From: Methanoregula sp.
GTDB lineage: Archaea; Halobacteriota; Methanomicrobia; Methanomicrobiales; Methanospirillaceae
Direction of reading: 5' to 3'
Assembly: GCF_028712425.1 (NCBI RefSeq)
Contig: NZ_JAQTQD010000020.1
Span: forward strand, 1-46,219
Length of the DNA stretch: 46,219 nucleotides
Every line of letters starts with the position of its first letter. The stretch's first letter is position 1. The translations under genes and the position numbers were made by a program. Below, piece by piece: positions 8,472 to 17,714 of this stretch. The notes below the pieces were generated by a model, which had not been told where the DNA came from, searched no databases, and worked only from the letters and a program-made list of their open reading frames with translations.

Positions 8472-8588
8472 TCCTCTTTTCTTCTTTGTTTCACCCGTCC
8501 CTGTTCCCTTCGCGGGCGCTTGTTCCGCGAGCGGTCCCGGCCTGCCGCAAATCAAATCTCTAATACAAAGAAGGCCAATATTAGGGTA

Positions 8589-9377
8589 ATGCGTTGTACT
8601 GTGCTTGCCAGCGGGAGCAAGGGCAACTGTGCCATCATCGAAGGCTCATCCGCCACCCTTTTGATCGACGCGGGCCTCAGTGCGAAGGAGTTGTTCCGTC
8701 GCATGGCCGCGGCCGGTCTCGACCCGGAAGCGATCAGCGCGATCCTCGTCACCCACGAGCACGGCGACCATATCCGCGGGCTTGACGTGACCGCCCGGAA
8801 ACTCGATGTTCCGGTCTACGCAACCGAGGGAACGCTCAGCGATTTCCTCGGGTATCGGAAACTCTCGAAGAAGCCGCTCGTCCACCATACCTGCCAGTAT
8901 CATGAACGGTTCACGGTCGGGGACATATCCGTGGAGCCATTCGCTACCTCCCATGACGCGGCAGAGCCCTGCGGCTTCATCATGACCGAAGGCGACTGCC
9001 GGATCGGGTACTGTACCGACACCGGGATCATGACTCCCCGAATGCTCTCCCTCCTCCGGCCCTGCGACGGGATCGTGCTTGAAAGCAACCACTGCCCGGA
9101 GATGCTGGCAAACGGGCCGTATCCCGAATCGCTCAAGCGGCGGATCCGGTCAAAACACGGCCACCTCTCAAACCAGGCCGCAGCCGAATGCCTCCACGGC
9201 TTTGGAAAGGACGTGCCCCACATCATCCTCGCCCACTTGAGCGAGATCAACAACACGCCTGAGAGGGCGCGGAGCACGGCCCGCGACGGCCTCGGCCTCT
9301 TTTTCATGGAGGAGCACGTTGTCGTGGCAACGCAATGCGGGAGCTGCCCCGCATCGCCGCAGGAGATCCGGCTCTGA
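8589..9377 (+). CDS. MBL-fold metallo-hydrolase (YycJ/WalJ-like)
   Basis: A 262-residue metallo-beta-lactamase-fold hydrolase. The metal motif THEHGDH is at residues 55-61, further ligands follow in ATSHDAAEP and YCTDTG, and the C-terminal HLSNQAAAE and [10 protein letters not shown] blocks are typical of the YycJ-type subgroup. I begin at [13 protein letters not shown] (8589), where the fold starts; the longer frame from 8520 adds an unrelated stretch. Members of this group are phosphodiesterase or nuclease-like; the substrate is unknown. The DNA ligase gene follows 71 bases downstream, so a DNA-related role would fit but is not shown. Confidence 0.85.
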   Translation: MRCTVLASGSKGNCAIIEGSSATLLIDAGLSAKELFRRMAAAGLDPEAISAILVTHEHGDHIRGLDVTARKLDVPVYATEGTLSDFLGYRKLSKKPLVHHTCQYHERFTVGDISVEPFATSHDAAEPCGFIMTEGDCRIGYCTDTGIMTPRMLSLLRPCDGIVLESNHCPEMLANGPYPESLKRRIRSKHGHLSNQAAAECLHGFGKDVPHIILAHLSEINNTPERARSTARDGLGLFFMEEHVVVATQCGSCPASPQEIRL

Positions 9378-9448
9378 CCGGGCCCACCCGGGTAAGAAAT
9401 GATTATGTTCATCCCCCAACCCATGTAAGATCAGCAGGGAACACCGCC

Positions 9449-11104
9449 ATGCGCTTCCAGGATTTTGCACAGACCTGCGGGCAGCTGGAGAAGACATCCG
9501 GCCGACTCGATATGATCGCGATCATCAGCCAGATGCTCCCCGGCCTGAGCGAAGAGGAACTGCCGGTCTTTGTCCGGTTCGTGATGGGCCGGATCTTCCC
9601 TGACTGGAGCAGCAGGAAACTCGGCATCGGGCCAAACCTCCTGTACGAGGCGGCCGGGTACGTTGCCGGGGTGAGAAAAGAGCAGGTGATCGACAAGATC
9701 AATGCAACCGGGGACGTCGGAACGGCAGTCGAGGAACTCCTTGAACTCAAGTCCCAGACTACCTTCTTCCACGAGGACCTCGAACTCGTGCAGGTGTACA
9801 ACGAGCTGATCGCCATTGCCGATACGGAAGGGAAGAAGTCCCAGCGGGAGAAAGGGCTTTTAGTGCGGCGCCTGCTCGCAAACGCCCGCCCGATCGAGGG
9901 GCGGTACCTTGCCCGGATCATGCTCGAAGAACTCCGTATCGGCGTCGGGGAAGGGAGCGTGCGGGAAGCGGTGGCAAAAGCCTTCGGGGTTGATTCCTCT
10001 CTTGTGGAGCATGCCCAGCAGGCGCTCAACGACATGGGTGAGGTGGCTCGGCTTGCAAAGACCGGACCCGCTGCGCTCGAAGACGTGAAGATCACGCTCT
10101 TCCACCCGGTGCGGATGATGCTTGCTCAAGCAGGGAGCATTGCCGGCATGACCGAAGAGCATGGCGAGATTGCGGCGGAGTTCAAGTACGATGGCTCCCG
10201 CTTCCAGTTCCATAAAAAAGGCAACTGGGCCCGGCTCTACTCGCGGAGGCTCGAGGACGTGACCGCGGCACTGCCGGATGTCATCGGACAGCTGATGGGC
10301 GCAACCGACCACGACGTGATCCTGGACGGCGAGGTGATCGCTATCAAAGACGGCAAGCCGATGCCGTTCCAGTCCGTGCTCCGCAGGTTCCGGCGCCGGC
10401 ACGATGTTGCAGAGGCACAGGAGAAGATCGAGATGGTGCCAAACATCTTCGATATCCTGTACCTCGACGGAGAGACCCTCATCGATCTCCCGTTCACCGA
10501 GCGCCGGAAGAAACTGGAGAGCGTAGTGAAGCTGTTTATCGCCCCGCAGACTGTCAGCAGCAGCCGGGAAATGATAGAAAAGACATACAACGATGCCCTT
10601 GCCGCAGGCCACGAGGGGATCATGATCAAGGTACCGTCCTCACCGTACACGCCGGGCCAGCGGGGAAAGAACTGGATCAAGATCAAACCCGAAGTGGACA
10701 CCCTCGACCTTGCGGTGATTGGCGCCGAGTGGGGTGAGGGGAAGCGCGCCCATGTCTTCGGCTCGTTCCTTGTCGCCTGCCAGGACCAGGGAAAACTCCT
10801 CCCCTTAAGCAGGGTCGCAACCGGATTCTCGGACGAGCAGCTCGCCGAAGTGTACGACCTCCTCAAGGACACTGTCGAGCGGAAGGCGGGAAAGGAGGTC
10901 ACGTTCGAGCCCACGCTTGTCTTCGAGGTCGGGTACGCTGAACTGCAGGCGAGCGTGAATTACGAGGCAGGGTTTGCCCTCCGCTTCCCCCGGTTCATCC
11001 GGATCCGGGACGACAAGGACATCGCCGACATCGAGACCATCGAGAGCATCCGGGCCCGGTACCAGCAGCAGGCGAACACGGCGCAGGCGTATCAGGATAA
11101 GTGA
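9449..11104 (+). CDS. lig: ATP-dependent DNA ligase
   Basis: Seals nicks during replication and repair. 551 residues, as expected for archaeal replicative ligases: an N-terminal DNA-binding domain, an adenylation domain with the nucleophile Lys246 in EFKYDGSR, the GEVIAI motif, EGIMIK, and the NWIKIKP motif, then an OB-fold that ends in [14 protein letters not shown] chose ATG 9449 ([14 protein letters not shown]), where family similarity begins; the frame is open to 9335. The gene is followed by a long, structure-rich intergenic region and then convergent nreA. Confidence 0.95.
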   Translation: MRFQDFAQTCGQLEKTSGRLDMIAIISQMLPGLSEEELPVFVRFVMGRIFPDWSSRKLGIGPNLLYEAAGYVAGVRKEQVIDKINATGDVGTAVEELLELKSQTTFFHEDLELVQVYNELIAIADTEGKKSQREKGLLVRRLLANARPIEGRYLARIMLEELRIGVGEGSVREAVAKAFGVDSSLVEHAQQALNDMGEVARLAKTGPAALEDVKITLFHPVRMMLAQAGSIAGMTEEHGEIAAEFKYDGSRFQFHKKGNWARLYSRRLEDVTAALPDVIGQLMGATDHDVILDGEVIAIKDGKPMPFQSVLRRFRRRHDVAEAQEKIEMVPNIFDILYLDGETLIDLPFTERRKKLESVVKLFIAPQTVSSSREMIEKTYNDALAAGHEGIMIKVPSSPYTPGQRGKNWIKIKPEVDTLDLAVIGAEWGEGKRAHVFGSFLVACQDQGKLLPLSRVATGFSDEQLAEVYDLLKDTVERKAGKEVTFEPTLVFEVGYAELQASVNYEAGFALRFPRFIRIRDDKDIADIETIESIRARYQQQANTAQAYQDK

Positions 11105-11572
11105 AACCTGCCAGTGTCTTTTCTTTGTCTCATGGTAGATGGAATACATTTGCAGATTGTTCTGCCCTGTTGAAACCATCATTTGTACGATGGGGGCTGA
11201 TGCCCCCATACCCCCGGTTGTGATGACGGGCCGCCGACTCGAAGAACCGAATGGTTCTTCTCGATTTCGTGGTTCTGATGAACCACTCAATCCCCAAAGG
11301 GCGAGTCGAAGTTATCACTTCTCCACAGCCTGCGGCTGTCCCCGTGGCGGCATCAATTACTTGATCGGGTCATATTTTTTGTACGGGTAATTCAGAGGCA
11401 TCATCTGCGCCCCCGCCCCTCGGGGCGGGCTGGCGCAAGGGGGGCGATCTCAACAGGAAAATGATACTCTTCAGAGTAAAAAAAAGTGCGATTTGAATAT
11501 CATTGAGAACTTTATCCACAGATGACTATGGATTTCCTTACGACTTCTTCTCCCCACTTATCTCTGAGGGAA
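11105..11572. other. Structure-rich 468-base intergenic region without a credible gene
   Basis: No coding sequence is supported here; the short open frames lack family features. The region is rich in inverted repeats: gggggc-tgat-gcccc near 11190, a composite hairpin element at 11235-11308, cagcc-tgc-ggctg near 11330, and cccgcccc-t-cggggcggg near 11412. The right half is AT-rich, with several TATA-like stretches. It lies between the convergent 3' ends of the ligase gene (plus) and nreA (minus), so the hairpins may help to end transcription. Confidence 0.5.
11235..11308. repeat. Composite hairpin element, copy 1
   Basis: An outer pair CGACTCG (11235-11241) and CGAGTCG (11302-11308) encloses two perfect hairpins: GAAGAACC, loop GAAT, GGTTCTTC (11241-11260) and GTGGTTC, loop TGAT, GAACCAC (11269-11286). 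The result could fold as a three-way junction. The first hairpin is related to those at 16922, 17605 and 45678. Confidence 0.65.
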
Positions 11573-12727
11573 TCAAAAGAACTGCCCCAGCGTCCGCTGC
11601 GTCCGCAGTTCGGGGATCAGCGTGCTGTGGTGCACCCAGCTGTCAGAGCCGATCACCAAAACCGTGTGGGCAACCGCGGCATCGAGCGTAGGGAACACCA
11701 GAGGGGGGGCAGCCATCGCTTTCCTTGTTGCCTCCCGGATCACCCATGTCCCAAGCGGTGCCCAGTACTCGTTCGAGACACTCCGGACAACGATGACGCG
11801 GGCACACCGCCGGATGCGGTCCAGGTACTCGCAGACCGCGAGCCGTGCGGAGTAGTACGCGCCTGTGATAGGGGAATAGCCCTGCTTTTTCATTCCCTCC
11901 CGGTCCTGAACAATCATCTCCTCTTCCCCGCCCCAGAGCGTGTGCGCCCCCCAGACCTCGACCATTTCGTACCGCCAGTCGCCCGGCACGAGAATGCAGG
12001 CAATGCGGTTGCCGAAGACCTCTCCGGAGAAGACGAGGATCTCCTCGATCGGGGCGTTACGGGCGATCTCCTTTTTCAGGTTCGTCGAGACCGTGTCGTC
12101 AACCGCCGTGATGGCCCAGCGCGTGGGAACGAACTTCCGCCGCTTGCCCAGAAGCCCTGCGGTCATCAGCTTCGAGACCTGGTATACATCAACGGATTCG
12201 TGTGCCAGCGCAACGCAGGCCTCGGTTGCGGGGAGGTCCGTGTCGGAGGTGATCCGATCCACCACCCGCTCCACCCGTGCGCTGCCGATCACGTCCAGGG
12301 TTTTCACGGAGCCAGTCATTCCGACCGGCGCCATGGTCCCGTCAAAGGTGAGCGAGAACGAGACCGGGCGTTCAAAGGAAACGTCCACGTCCAGCGGCAC
12401 GGAGGAGAGCGCGATCTCCTGCAGGTCCCCGGCAACAGAGGTGAGGGCCGAGCTCCCGCGGAGAGTGCGTGCCCGGATACCAACGATCTCGTCCATGCCG
12501 AGGTTTCTCTTCAGCCAGTCGGGAGGATTGTCCGAATCATTGACCATCAGCGGGCCGCCCCGTACATCGGGATACCCGAAGCTCCCGATGAAGACCGATG
12601 GGGAGCTGCCCTGGTAGCTTGCCGAGGGCTTTGCCAGCGCAGCTGCCTGTGCGTGGAAACGGCTCACAATGGGGCAGCGGGGGAGCCCGCAGAGCCCCTT
12701 TCCCTTGCACTCGACACACCGGATCAT
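11573..12727 (-). CDS. nreA: DNA repair protein NreA
   Basis: Archaeal Nre protein, known to act with PCNA in repair of DNA damage. The 384-residue sequence opens with a cysteine cluster (MIRCVECKGKGLCGLPRCPI) that fits a zinc site, contains the conserved FIGSFGYPDVRGGPL and VLVPGDWRYEMVEVWGAHTLW regions, and ends with QRTLGQFF, a textbook PCNA-interacting peptide (QxxLxxFF). I start at the ATG at 12727; a GTG at 12763 would add 12 unrelated residues. It is convergent with the ligase gene, and ligase also works with PCNA. Confidence 0.9.
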   Translation of the reverse strand: MIRCVECKGKGLCGLPRCPIVSRFHAQAAALAKPSASYQGSSPSVFIGSFGYPDVRGGPLMVNDSDNPPDWLKRNLGMDEIVGIRARTLRGSSALTSVAGDLQEIALSSVPLDVDVSFERPVSFSLTFDGTMAPVGMTGSVKTLDVIGSARVERVVDRITSDTDLPATEACVALAHESVDVYQVSKLMTAGLLGKRRKFVPTRWAITAVDDTVSTNLKKEIARNAPIEEILVFSGEVFGNRIACILVPGDWRYEMVEVWGAHTLWGGEEEMIVQDREGMKKQGYSPITGAYYSARLAVCEYLDRIRRCARVIVVRSVSNEYWAPLGTWVIREATRKAMAAPPLVFPTLDAAVAHTVLVIGSDSWVHHSTLIPELRTQRTLGQFF

Positions 12728-12772
12728 CGCTGTACTCTCACCACCTGCTGAAGGGCCGGACACGAAGGAGAA

Positions 12773-13114
12773 TCAGTCCGGGTTTTTCGGGTCATGGGAC
12801 GGGAGAGCGGGGGGACTTGTGATGATCGTGACCTGCGGGGAAGTGGCCGGTGCCTGTACAGCCTTGACCGGCGCTTTGACGAACTTGCTCTCCAGCTCCG
12901 AGAACGAGACACGCCAACCGACATCATAGCGGGCGCCGCACTCCGGGCAGATGAGGATGACGCGAAACACCTCGCGGGTGGACTTGACGGGGTTGTCCTT
13001 GTCGGCGTTCGTGCCAAGGAACGAGGTGTGGAACCCCAGCTCGTACCCGCAGGACGGGCAGACGCGGAACTCGCCCGCTGCTTTGACCGTGGTGATGGGC
13101 CCGGGAACTGTCAT
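12773..13114 (-). CDS. Zinc-ribbon protein of unknown function
   Basis: A 113-residue protein with two CxxC knuckles, CPSCG near residue 20 and CPECG near residue 57, arranged as one zinc ribbon around a central beta region. The C-terminal 40 residues are Pro/Ala/Lys-rich and probably disordered. The ATG at 13114 is chosen because the upstream extension to 13195 has no domain character. It lies 45 bases upstream of nreA on the same strand and may be cotranscribed with it. I do not recognise a named family. Confidence 0.7.
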   Translation of the reverse strand: MTVPGPITTVKAAGEFRVCPSCGYELGFHTSFLGTNADKDNPVKSTREVFRVILICPECGARYDVGWRVSFSELESKFVKAPVKAVQAPATSPQVTIITSPPALPSHDPKNPD

Positions 13115-13148
13115 AGGACTAAAGAATGAATTAGGATCTTTTGCAGAA

Positions 13149-14252
13149 TTAACATTGCCTGCGCCCGGCAACCGCAAGGATGATCTCCATCGCATTCTCC
13201 CGTCCGTTGGCAGAGCCCGTTGTTGCCCGGATGGGGTGCGGTGGGATCTTCATGGTCTCGGCAAGTTTTTCCTCGAGCGTTTTTGACGTGAACGTCCTCC
13301 CGTCGATGGCGACTCCCGCCCCCATCTCCACGATCTTCTGGGCATTGTTCTGTTGTTCGGGGTGTTTTGGGTCAAGGATGATCAGGACCGGTTTTCCAAA
13401 ACTCAGGGTCTCGTGGAGCGTTGTCAGGCCGCCGTGGACGATCGCGACCTTTGCCTGTGCCATATGCTCGTACAGGTTTTTGACATAGCCGTGAGTGAGG
13501 AAATTGCCGGACGATGCCGGAAGCCCCGGGGTTGTGGAGAAGACAGCAAAGGTCTCGTCCGGGTGCCGGCCGGCAACCTCGCGGAGCATCAGGTACATCG
13601 GGAGCTTGTAGGGTTCCCCGCCGAAACTGGCAAAGATGGTCTTCTGTTCATGGACGTACTGGCCCGGGTCCAGCATGTAGAACGGGCCGGTGTACCGGTA
13701 CCGCTTCTCTTCGGCCCGGGGGATCCGGATATTGTACTGGCTGACCGTATTAGGCGGGGCAAAATCGGGAATGATGACCTTCTTTGCAAGACGGAGGTAC
13801 CCGCGGACGAGGCGGGAGAGGAGCCGCCAGAGCGGATTCTTCTTCCCGTTCGGCCCGCAGAACTGGTTCTGGTTGGTGATGAAGACCACCGGCACACCCT
13901 GCAGCCGTGCAGCAAGCACGCCGCCGTACATCGTGTCGCAGACAACGCAGTCGTACTGGTGCTCATGGATGAGGAGGGCGACCCTCCCGGCTGAACGGAT
14001 CAGGTCGAGAAGGAGGAATTTCGAGTGCCAGAGAGTCCTCTTCATGCTGAAGAACCCGCCCTTGCCCTGGAGGCAGACTTCGCGCCGGACGCGGTGGAGT
14101 ACCCGGCACCCGTGCTGTTTCATGAAGTCATAGGACTTACCGTAGCCGGCGAAGTGGACGTTATGCCCCTGTTCTTCCATAAAATGCCCGAGGTGGAGGC
14201 ACCGGGACGAGTGTCCCAGCCCTTCGCCGCAGACTACAAAGAGGATCTTCAT
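13149..14252 (-). CDS. GT-B fold glycosyltransferase (MurG/GT28-like)
   Basis: A 367-residue predicted glycosyltransferase. The N-terminal domain opens MKILFVVCGEGLGHSSRCLHLG, with the glycine-rich loop and GH typical of MurG-like acceptor domains. The C-terminal domain has the nucleotide-sugar site VAIVHGGLTTLHETLSFGKP and a later EQQNNAQKIVEMGAG, as in GT28 enzymes (HGGxxTxxE, then EQxxNA). It would transfer a sugar from a nucleotide donor to a lipid or glycan at the inner face of the membrane. It lies 35 bases upstream of the zinc-ribbon gene on the same strand. The acceptor is unknown. Confidence 0.85.
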   Translation of the reverse strand: MKILFVVCGEGLGHSSRCLHLGHFMEEQGHNVHFAGYGKSYDFMKQHGCRVLHRVRREVCLQGKGGFFSMKRTLWHSKFLLLDLIRSAGRVALLIHEHQYDCVVCDTMYGGVLAARLQGVPVVFITNQNQFCGPNGKKNPLWRLLSRLVRGYLRLAKKVIIPDFAPPNTVSQYNIRIPRAEEKRYRYTGPFYMLDPGQYVHEQKTIFASFGGEPYKLPMYLMLREVAGRHPDETFAVFSTTPGLPASSGNFLTHGYVKNLYEHMAQAKVAIVHGGLTTLHETLSFGKPVLIILDPKHPEQQNNAQKIVEMGAGVAIDGRTFTSKTLEEKLAETMKIPPHPIRATTGSANGRENAMEIILAVAGRRQC

Positions 14253-14292
14253 TCCAGCGCTTCAGCACATTTTTGTCCTGATGGCTGATGAA

Positions 14293-14493
14293 TTATGGGG
14301 TTTCGCCGCCCGGCTCTTCGGGAATGAGGATCCAGGCAGCGAGATAAACGATGATACCGGTGCCAAGGGAAAAGAGCGTGAGCACGACCCAGATCAGGCG
14401 GATGACCGTGGGATCGATGTCAACATGGTTTCCGATCCCGGCGCAGATCCCGGCGATCATGCGGCCTTTCTGCGGGCGGACAAGCTGTTTCAT
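14293..14493 (-). CDS. PspC domain protein
   Basis: 66 residues with the PspC pattern: MKQLVRPQKGRMIAGICAGI, the helix-breaking GNHVDIDPTVIRLIW, then one membrane helix (VVLTLFSLGTGIIVYLAAWILIP). PspC proteins are small membrane proteins linked to envelope stress responses in bacteria; the archaeal role is not known. The start is the ATG at 14493; an upstream start at 14538 adds residues outside the domain. Confidence 0.85.
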   Translation of the reverse strand: MKQLVRPQKGRMIAGICAGIGNHVDIDPTVIRLIWVVLTLFSLGTGIIVYLAAWILIPEEPGGETP

Positions 14494-14598
14494 ACCGGAT
14501 GAATGGAGATCCCCGGGTATTAATCCTCGCTTCTGCATCCCGGGCGATTACAACCGAGGGATTTATCTGCCGGACGCAAAGAAAGAGAATAGACCGGT

Positions 14599-15093
14599 AT
14601 GGCTGGGACAGGAAGTACCCGCAAGCTTGCTACCTTCGGGGCGGGCTGTTTCTGGGGCGTGGAGGAGGCATTCCGCACGATTGACGGCGTGATCAGTACC
14701 GCTGCCGGGTACATGGGCGGATTTGTTGAAAACCCGACCTATGAGCAGGTCTGCACCGGGGAGACCGGCCATGCCGAGGTCGTGCAGGTCACGTATGATC
14801 CCGCCCGCGTCAGCTACGAAAAACTGCTGGACGTCTTCTGGTCTGTCCACGACCCGACCCAGCTCAACCGGCAGGGACCGGACATCGGGCCGAACTACCG
14901 CTCGGTGATCTTCTTCCACGATACAGAGCAGGGAATCCTTGCGAGGAAATTTAAACTCGACATCGAGCTTTCCGGGAGGTTTGGATCCCGGAACATCATG
15001 ACAGCAATCCAGCCGGCCGGCCCGTTCTGGCGGGCCGAGGAGTACCACCAGCAGTTCTTCAAAAAGAGGGGCAGCGGGCGCTGCCATCTCTGA
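14599..15093 (+). CDS. msrA: Peptide-methionine (S)-S-oxide reductase MsrA
   Basis: Reduces methionine S-sulfoxide in proteins and so repairs oxidative damage. The catalytic GCFWG motif puts the nucleophile at Cys17; the following [34 protein letters not shown] and [21 protein letters not shown] are near-invariant in MsrA. 164 residues is a normal single-domain length, with no fused MsrB. A TATA-like gatttatct sits about 35 bases before the ATG. The C-terminus ends in GRCHL, offering one possible resolving cysteine. Confidence 0.95.
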   Translation: MAGTGSTRKLATFGAGCFWGVEEAFRTIDGVISTAAGYMGGFVENPTYEQVCTGETGHAEVVQVTYDPARVSYEKLLDVFWSVHDPTQLNRQGPDIGPNYRSVIFFHDTEQGILARKFKLDIELSGRFGSRNIMTAIQPAGPFWRAEEYHQQFFKKRGSGRCHL

Positions 15094-15157
15094 TCCTTCG
15101 CGTTTTCCCGGTTTTTTTCGCATGATTTATCAGCAGGGCTGGAAATACCAACGTACC

Positions 15158-15412
15158 ATGGACATCTCCGGAACCATCCAGATTGTCGCAACGCTTGCAG
15201 AAGTGGCTGTTGCCCTGATTGCATTCCTGATCGCCGTACAGAAGAAGAAACTTTACGGCTGGTTTATCGGCATTACATTTGCACTCTTCGTTGTCTTCGA
15301 CCTTGCCCGTATCTTCTCGCTGGAGATGTCGGCCGAGCTGCACGCGCTGGTGCTCCTCATCGCCTGCATCTCGATGGTCGGCGGCGTGTGGCTCCTCTGG
15401 AAATCGCAGTAG
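15158..15412 (+). CDS. Small membrane protein, tandem copy 1 (84 aa)
   Basis: 84 residues with three hydrophobic stretches: MDISGTIQIVATLAEVAVALIA, then after IAVQKKKLYGWFIGITF a second helix, and a third near the end. I do not recognise a named family. The next gene encodes a protein of exactly the same length and layout, with identical blocks (MDISG, QKKK, YGWFI), so this is a tandem duplication. The ATG at 15158 is chosen over 15122 because it aligns with the start of the paralogue. Confidence 0.7.
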   Translation: MDISGTIQIVATLAEVAVALIAFLIAVQKKKLYGWFIGITFALFVVFDLARIFSLEMSAELHALVLLIACISMVGGVWLLWKSQ

Positions 15413-15464
15413 ACGGGACTGCAATTCACAGGATATATCAGGGGTACCGCACCACCTCCATATC

Positions 15465-15719
15465 ATGGACATCTCAGGGGTCATCCAGCTCATTGCATCC
15501 GCTGCCGAGGCATTCGTTGCACTGACAGCGGTGTGGATTGCTGTACAGAAGAAGAAAGCGTACGGCTGGTTCATTGCCATCACGTTCACCCTTTTTGTCC
15601 TCTTCAACTGTACCCGAGTCTTCGGGCTCGCGATACCAGAAGAACTGGACGCGCTGGTATTCCTCGCGGCTGGCGCCTCGATGCTCTGGGCAATGGTGCT
15701 GATCCATAAAGACTCCTGA
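15465..15719 (+). CDS. Small membrane protein, tandem copy 2 (84 aa)
   Basis: 84 residues beginning MDISGVIQLIASAAEAF, with the same three hydrophobic stretches and IAVQKKKAYGWFIAITF in the same place as its neighbour 52 bases upstream. By eye roughly half the positions agree. TATA-like ggatatatcagg lies about 30 bases before the ATG, so this copy may have its own leaderless or short-leader promoter. The function is unknown. Confidence 0.7.
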   Translation: MDISGVIQLIASAAEAFVALTAVWIAVQKKKAYGWFIAITFTLFVLFNCTRVFGLAIPEELDALVFLAAGASMLWAMVLIHKDS

Positions 15720-15826
15720 ACCAGTTTTCCCTCCCCCCGCACACGGAACGCAGACTTATAAGCCAGTGCGGATACCATTAGCTGATCATATTCTCCGGCC
15801 CGACCCGGGCAGGGGGTGGCGATGCG

Positions 15827-16774
15827 ATGATACAGATCTACCGTTCAAGGAAGGATATCGAACCGGCTATTACCGATCTCATCGACGCTCCCTGCGAGGG
15901 CGCATGGGTGCGCATGACTGCCCCCACTGACGCGGAACTGACAGAGATAGCCTCCTCATGCTGCCTCCCGCCGGAGTTCCTCCGCGCAGCGCTCGATGAG
16001 GAGGAGCGGCCGCGCATCGATGCCGAGGACGGCGTGGTCCTCGTGGTGCTCGATGTGCCCATGGTCACGGAGGTAGCAGGGATCCAGACCCTGACTACCC
16101 TCCCGCTCGGCATTGTCATTTCTGAAAAGATGGTCGTCACGGTCTGCAACCGCCAAACCCCGGTCCTCGATGACTTCATCGCAGGCAAGGTCCGTCACTT
16201 CCACACGGTCAAGAAGACCCGGTTCCTCTTCCAGATCTTCTACCGCAATGCTTCCGCTTACCTGCACCACCTGCGCCAGATCGAGCGTTCAATCTCCCGG
16301 ATTGAAATGGAGCTCCACCGCTCGATGAAGAACGAGGAACTCTTCCAGATGATGGAACAGGAAAAGAGCCTCATCTACTTCTCAACCTCGCTCAAATCCA
16401 ACGAGGCAGTGCTGGAACGGATCCTGCGGACAAAGCCCCTGAAGATGTACGAGGACGACGCCGAGTTCCTCGAAGACGTCATCATCGAGAACAAGCAGGC
16501 CATGGAGATGTCGCAAATCTACCTGCACATCTTAAACGGCATGACCCAGGCCTTTGCCACCATCATCTCGAACAACCTCAACATCGTGATGAAGTTCCTC
16601 GCCTCCATCACGATCATCATCGCCGTCCCGACGATGATTGCGAGCTTCTATGGCATGAACGTCGAAGATATCCCCATCTCCAAGACCCCTCTCGCATTTG
16701 AGACCATCTTCCTCATCTCCTTTATGATCTCGGTCCTCCTTGGCCTCTTCATGTGGAGGAAGAGGTTCTTTTGA
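15827..16774 (+). CDS. corA: CorA family magnesium/cobalt transporter
   Basis: Pentameric channel for Mg2+ (or Co2+/Ni2+) uptake. 315 residues: a large N-terminal cytosolic domain, the long stalk helix (about residues 140-255), and two C-terminal membrane helices flanking the signature YGMN at 275-278, followed by the acidic loop NVEDIPISK. It ends with the basic MWRKRFF typical of CorA. A good TATA element (cttataag) lies at about 15752, roughly 75 bases before ATG, so a leader of some 50 bases with a GGGGTGGCGATG Shine-Dalgarno region is likely. The metal preference is not readable. Confidence 0.93.
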   Translation: MIQIYRSRKDIEPAITDLIDAPCEGAWVRMTAPTDAELTEIASSCCLPPEFLRAALDEEERPRIDAEDGVVLVVLDVPMVTEVAGIQTLTTLPLGIVISEKMVVTVCNRQTPVLDDFIAGKVRHFHTVKKTRFLFQIFYRNASAYLHHLRQIERSISRIEMELHRSMKNEELFQMMEQEKSLIYFSTSLKSNEAVLERILRTKPLKMYEDDAEFLEDVIIENKQAMEMSQIYLHILNGMTQAFATIISNNLNIVMKFLASITIIIAVPTMIASFYGMNVEDIPISKTPLAFETIFLISFMISVLLGLFMWRKRFF

Positions 16775-16860
16775 AAGACTGCCGTTCCATCAGGAAGGGC
16801 AGGCTGGAGAAGGGAGGCATCAGCCGACCTTCGACTTGGTGAGTGTTGTGAGACCCGAAC

Positions 16861-16944
16861 CGCGAGAAGAATCCGAAGTGTTCTTCGAGTTCCGACTGGT
16901 TCATCAGAACCAGGAGGACGAGAAGAACGCCTCTGCGTTCTTCG
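16861..16944. repeat. Composite hairpin element, copy 2
   Basis: Three adjacent inverted repeats: GAAGAA and TTCTTC near 16866-16886; CTGGTTC, loop ATCA, GAACCAG (16896-16913); and the perfect 9-bp hairpin GAAGAACGC, loop CTCT, GCGTTCTTC (16922-16943). The last hairpin has the same arms as the one at 45678. The element lies between corA and the 3' end of tRNA-Val. Nothing else is visible in the 270 bases between those genes. Confidence 0.65.
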
Positions 16945-17044
16945 AAGAGACTGTCACATTTTCCCGGACCGGCTGCTCATTTACCGGCTGCTCCCTTTAA
17001 AGCGCTCCCGCTCTCTGTAAAAAAAACCGTAAAAGGAAAGAAGA

Positions 17045-17118
17045 TGGGCCCGCTGAGATTCGAACTCAGGACCTCCGCCATGTCAAGGCGACGTCATAGC
17101 CAACTAGACCACGAGCCC
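17045..17118 (-). tRNA. tRNA-Val (GAC)
   Basis: A 74-base tRNA on the minus strand. The acceptor stem GGGCTCG pairs with CGGGCCC (one G-U pair), the D arm is GTCT...TGAC, the anticodon stem TCGCC/GGCGG encloses the loop TTGACAT with anticodon GAC (valine), and the T arm CTGAG/CTCAG encloses TTCGAAT. The discriminator is A and CCA is not encoded. A TATA-like stretch (ttatagag on the minus strand) lies about 15-25 bases upstream. Confidence 0.95.
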
Positions 17119-17258
17119 TCGATTGGTCTGATGCTCTATAACATCTGCTCTGGTATTATTAAAAATTAGTGTAACCGATCGCAGGACCGCGGTAGTTTGT
17201 CCCGGATCAGTTTCGTGTGCTTTATCTTCTGTACGCCCCCACAAAAAAATGATCTACC

Positions 17259-17561
17259 ATGTCTGGACAAACACAACTCTTTACCTTCGAGCATGACGCA
17301 GGCCGGCTCGAACTGCTCATCCGTATCGTATACTGGATCCTGATAGGCATTGTCCTGTGGATCTACGGAATTATTACAGGCATCTGCCTCATCATCCAGT
17401 GGATCCACATCCTGATTCTCGGGCGCAGGAACGAGAGCCTCTCGAATTTCGTGAAGGGATACCTGGAATACTACGTGCACGTGATCGGCTACGTGTACTT
17501 CATGACCGACAAGCGGCCGGATATTCTGCCGGTGCCGGTGAAAATCTACGAGGAACTCTGA
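17259..17561 (+). CDS. DUF4389 membrane protein
   Basis: 100 residues matching the DUF4389 pattern: a short N-terminal strand region, two adjacent membrane helices (IVYWILIGIVLWIYGIITGI, ICLIIQWIHILILG), then NESLSNFVKGYLEYYVHVIGY and YFMTDKRPDILP. The function of the family is unknown. TATA-like ctttatctt lies about 35 bases before the ATG. A hairpin repeat follows the gene at 17605. Confidence 0.8.
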   Translation: MSGQTQLFTFEHDAGRLELLIRIVYWILIGIVLWIYGIITGICLIIQWIHILILGRRNESLSNFVKGYLEYYVHVIGYVYFMTDKRPDILPVPVKIYEEL

Positions 17562-17604
17562 AGAGTTACTCTCGCGGTTCGGGTCTGATGACTGGTCGGA
17601 ACTC

Positions 17605-17626
17605 GAAGAGTGCTGACGCACTCTTC
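17605..17626. repeat. Hairpin element, copy 3
   Basis: A perfect 9-bp hairpin: GAAGAGTGC, loop TGAC, GCACTCTTC, with the flanks CTC and TCA close to those of the other copies. It follows the DUF4389 gene and may end its transcript. A weaker inverted repeat, CAGACC/GGCCTG, follows at about 17635-17650. Confidence 0.65.
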
Positions 17627-17714
17627 TCATCCTCCAGACCTGATGGCCTGTCGGACTTCAAAGACCCCTGAAGATCATTTCACCCTCATTTTTTAAATCC
17701 AAGTAATTCATGGG

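Noticed and set aside
11522-12751. A 409-codon plus-strand open frame opposite nreA
   Set aside because: It is antisense to a gene with clear family motifs and a PIP box, and its translation is His/Arg/Gly-rich without domain features; a shadow caused by high GC content.
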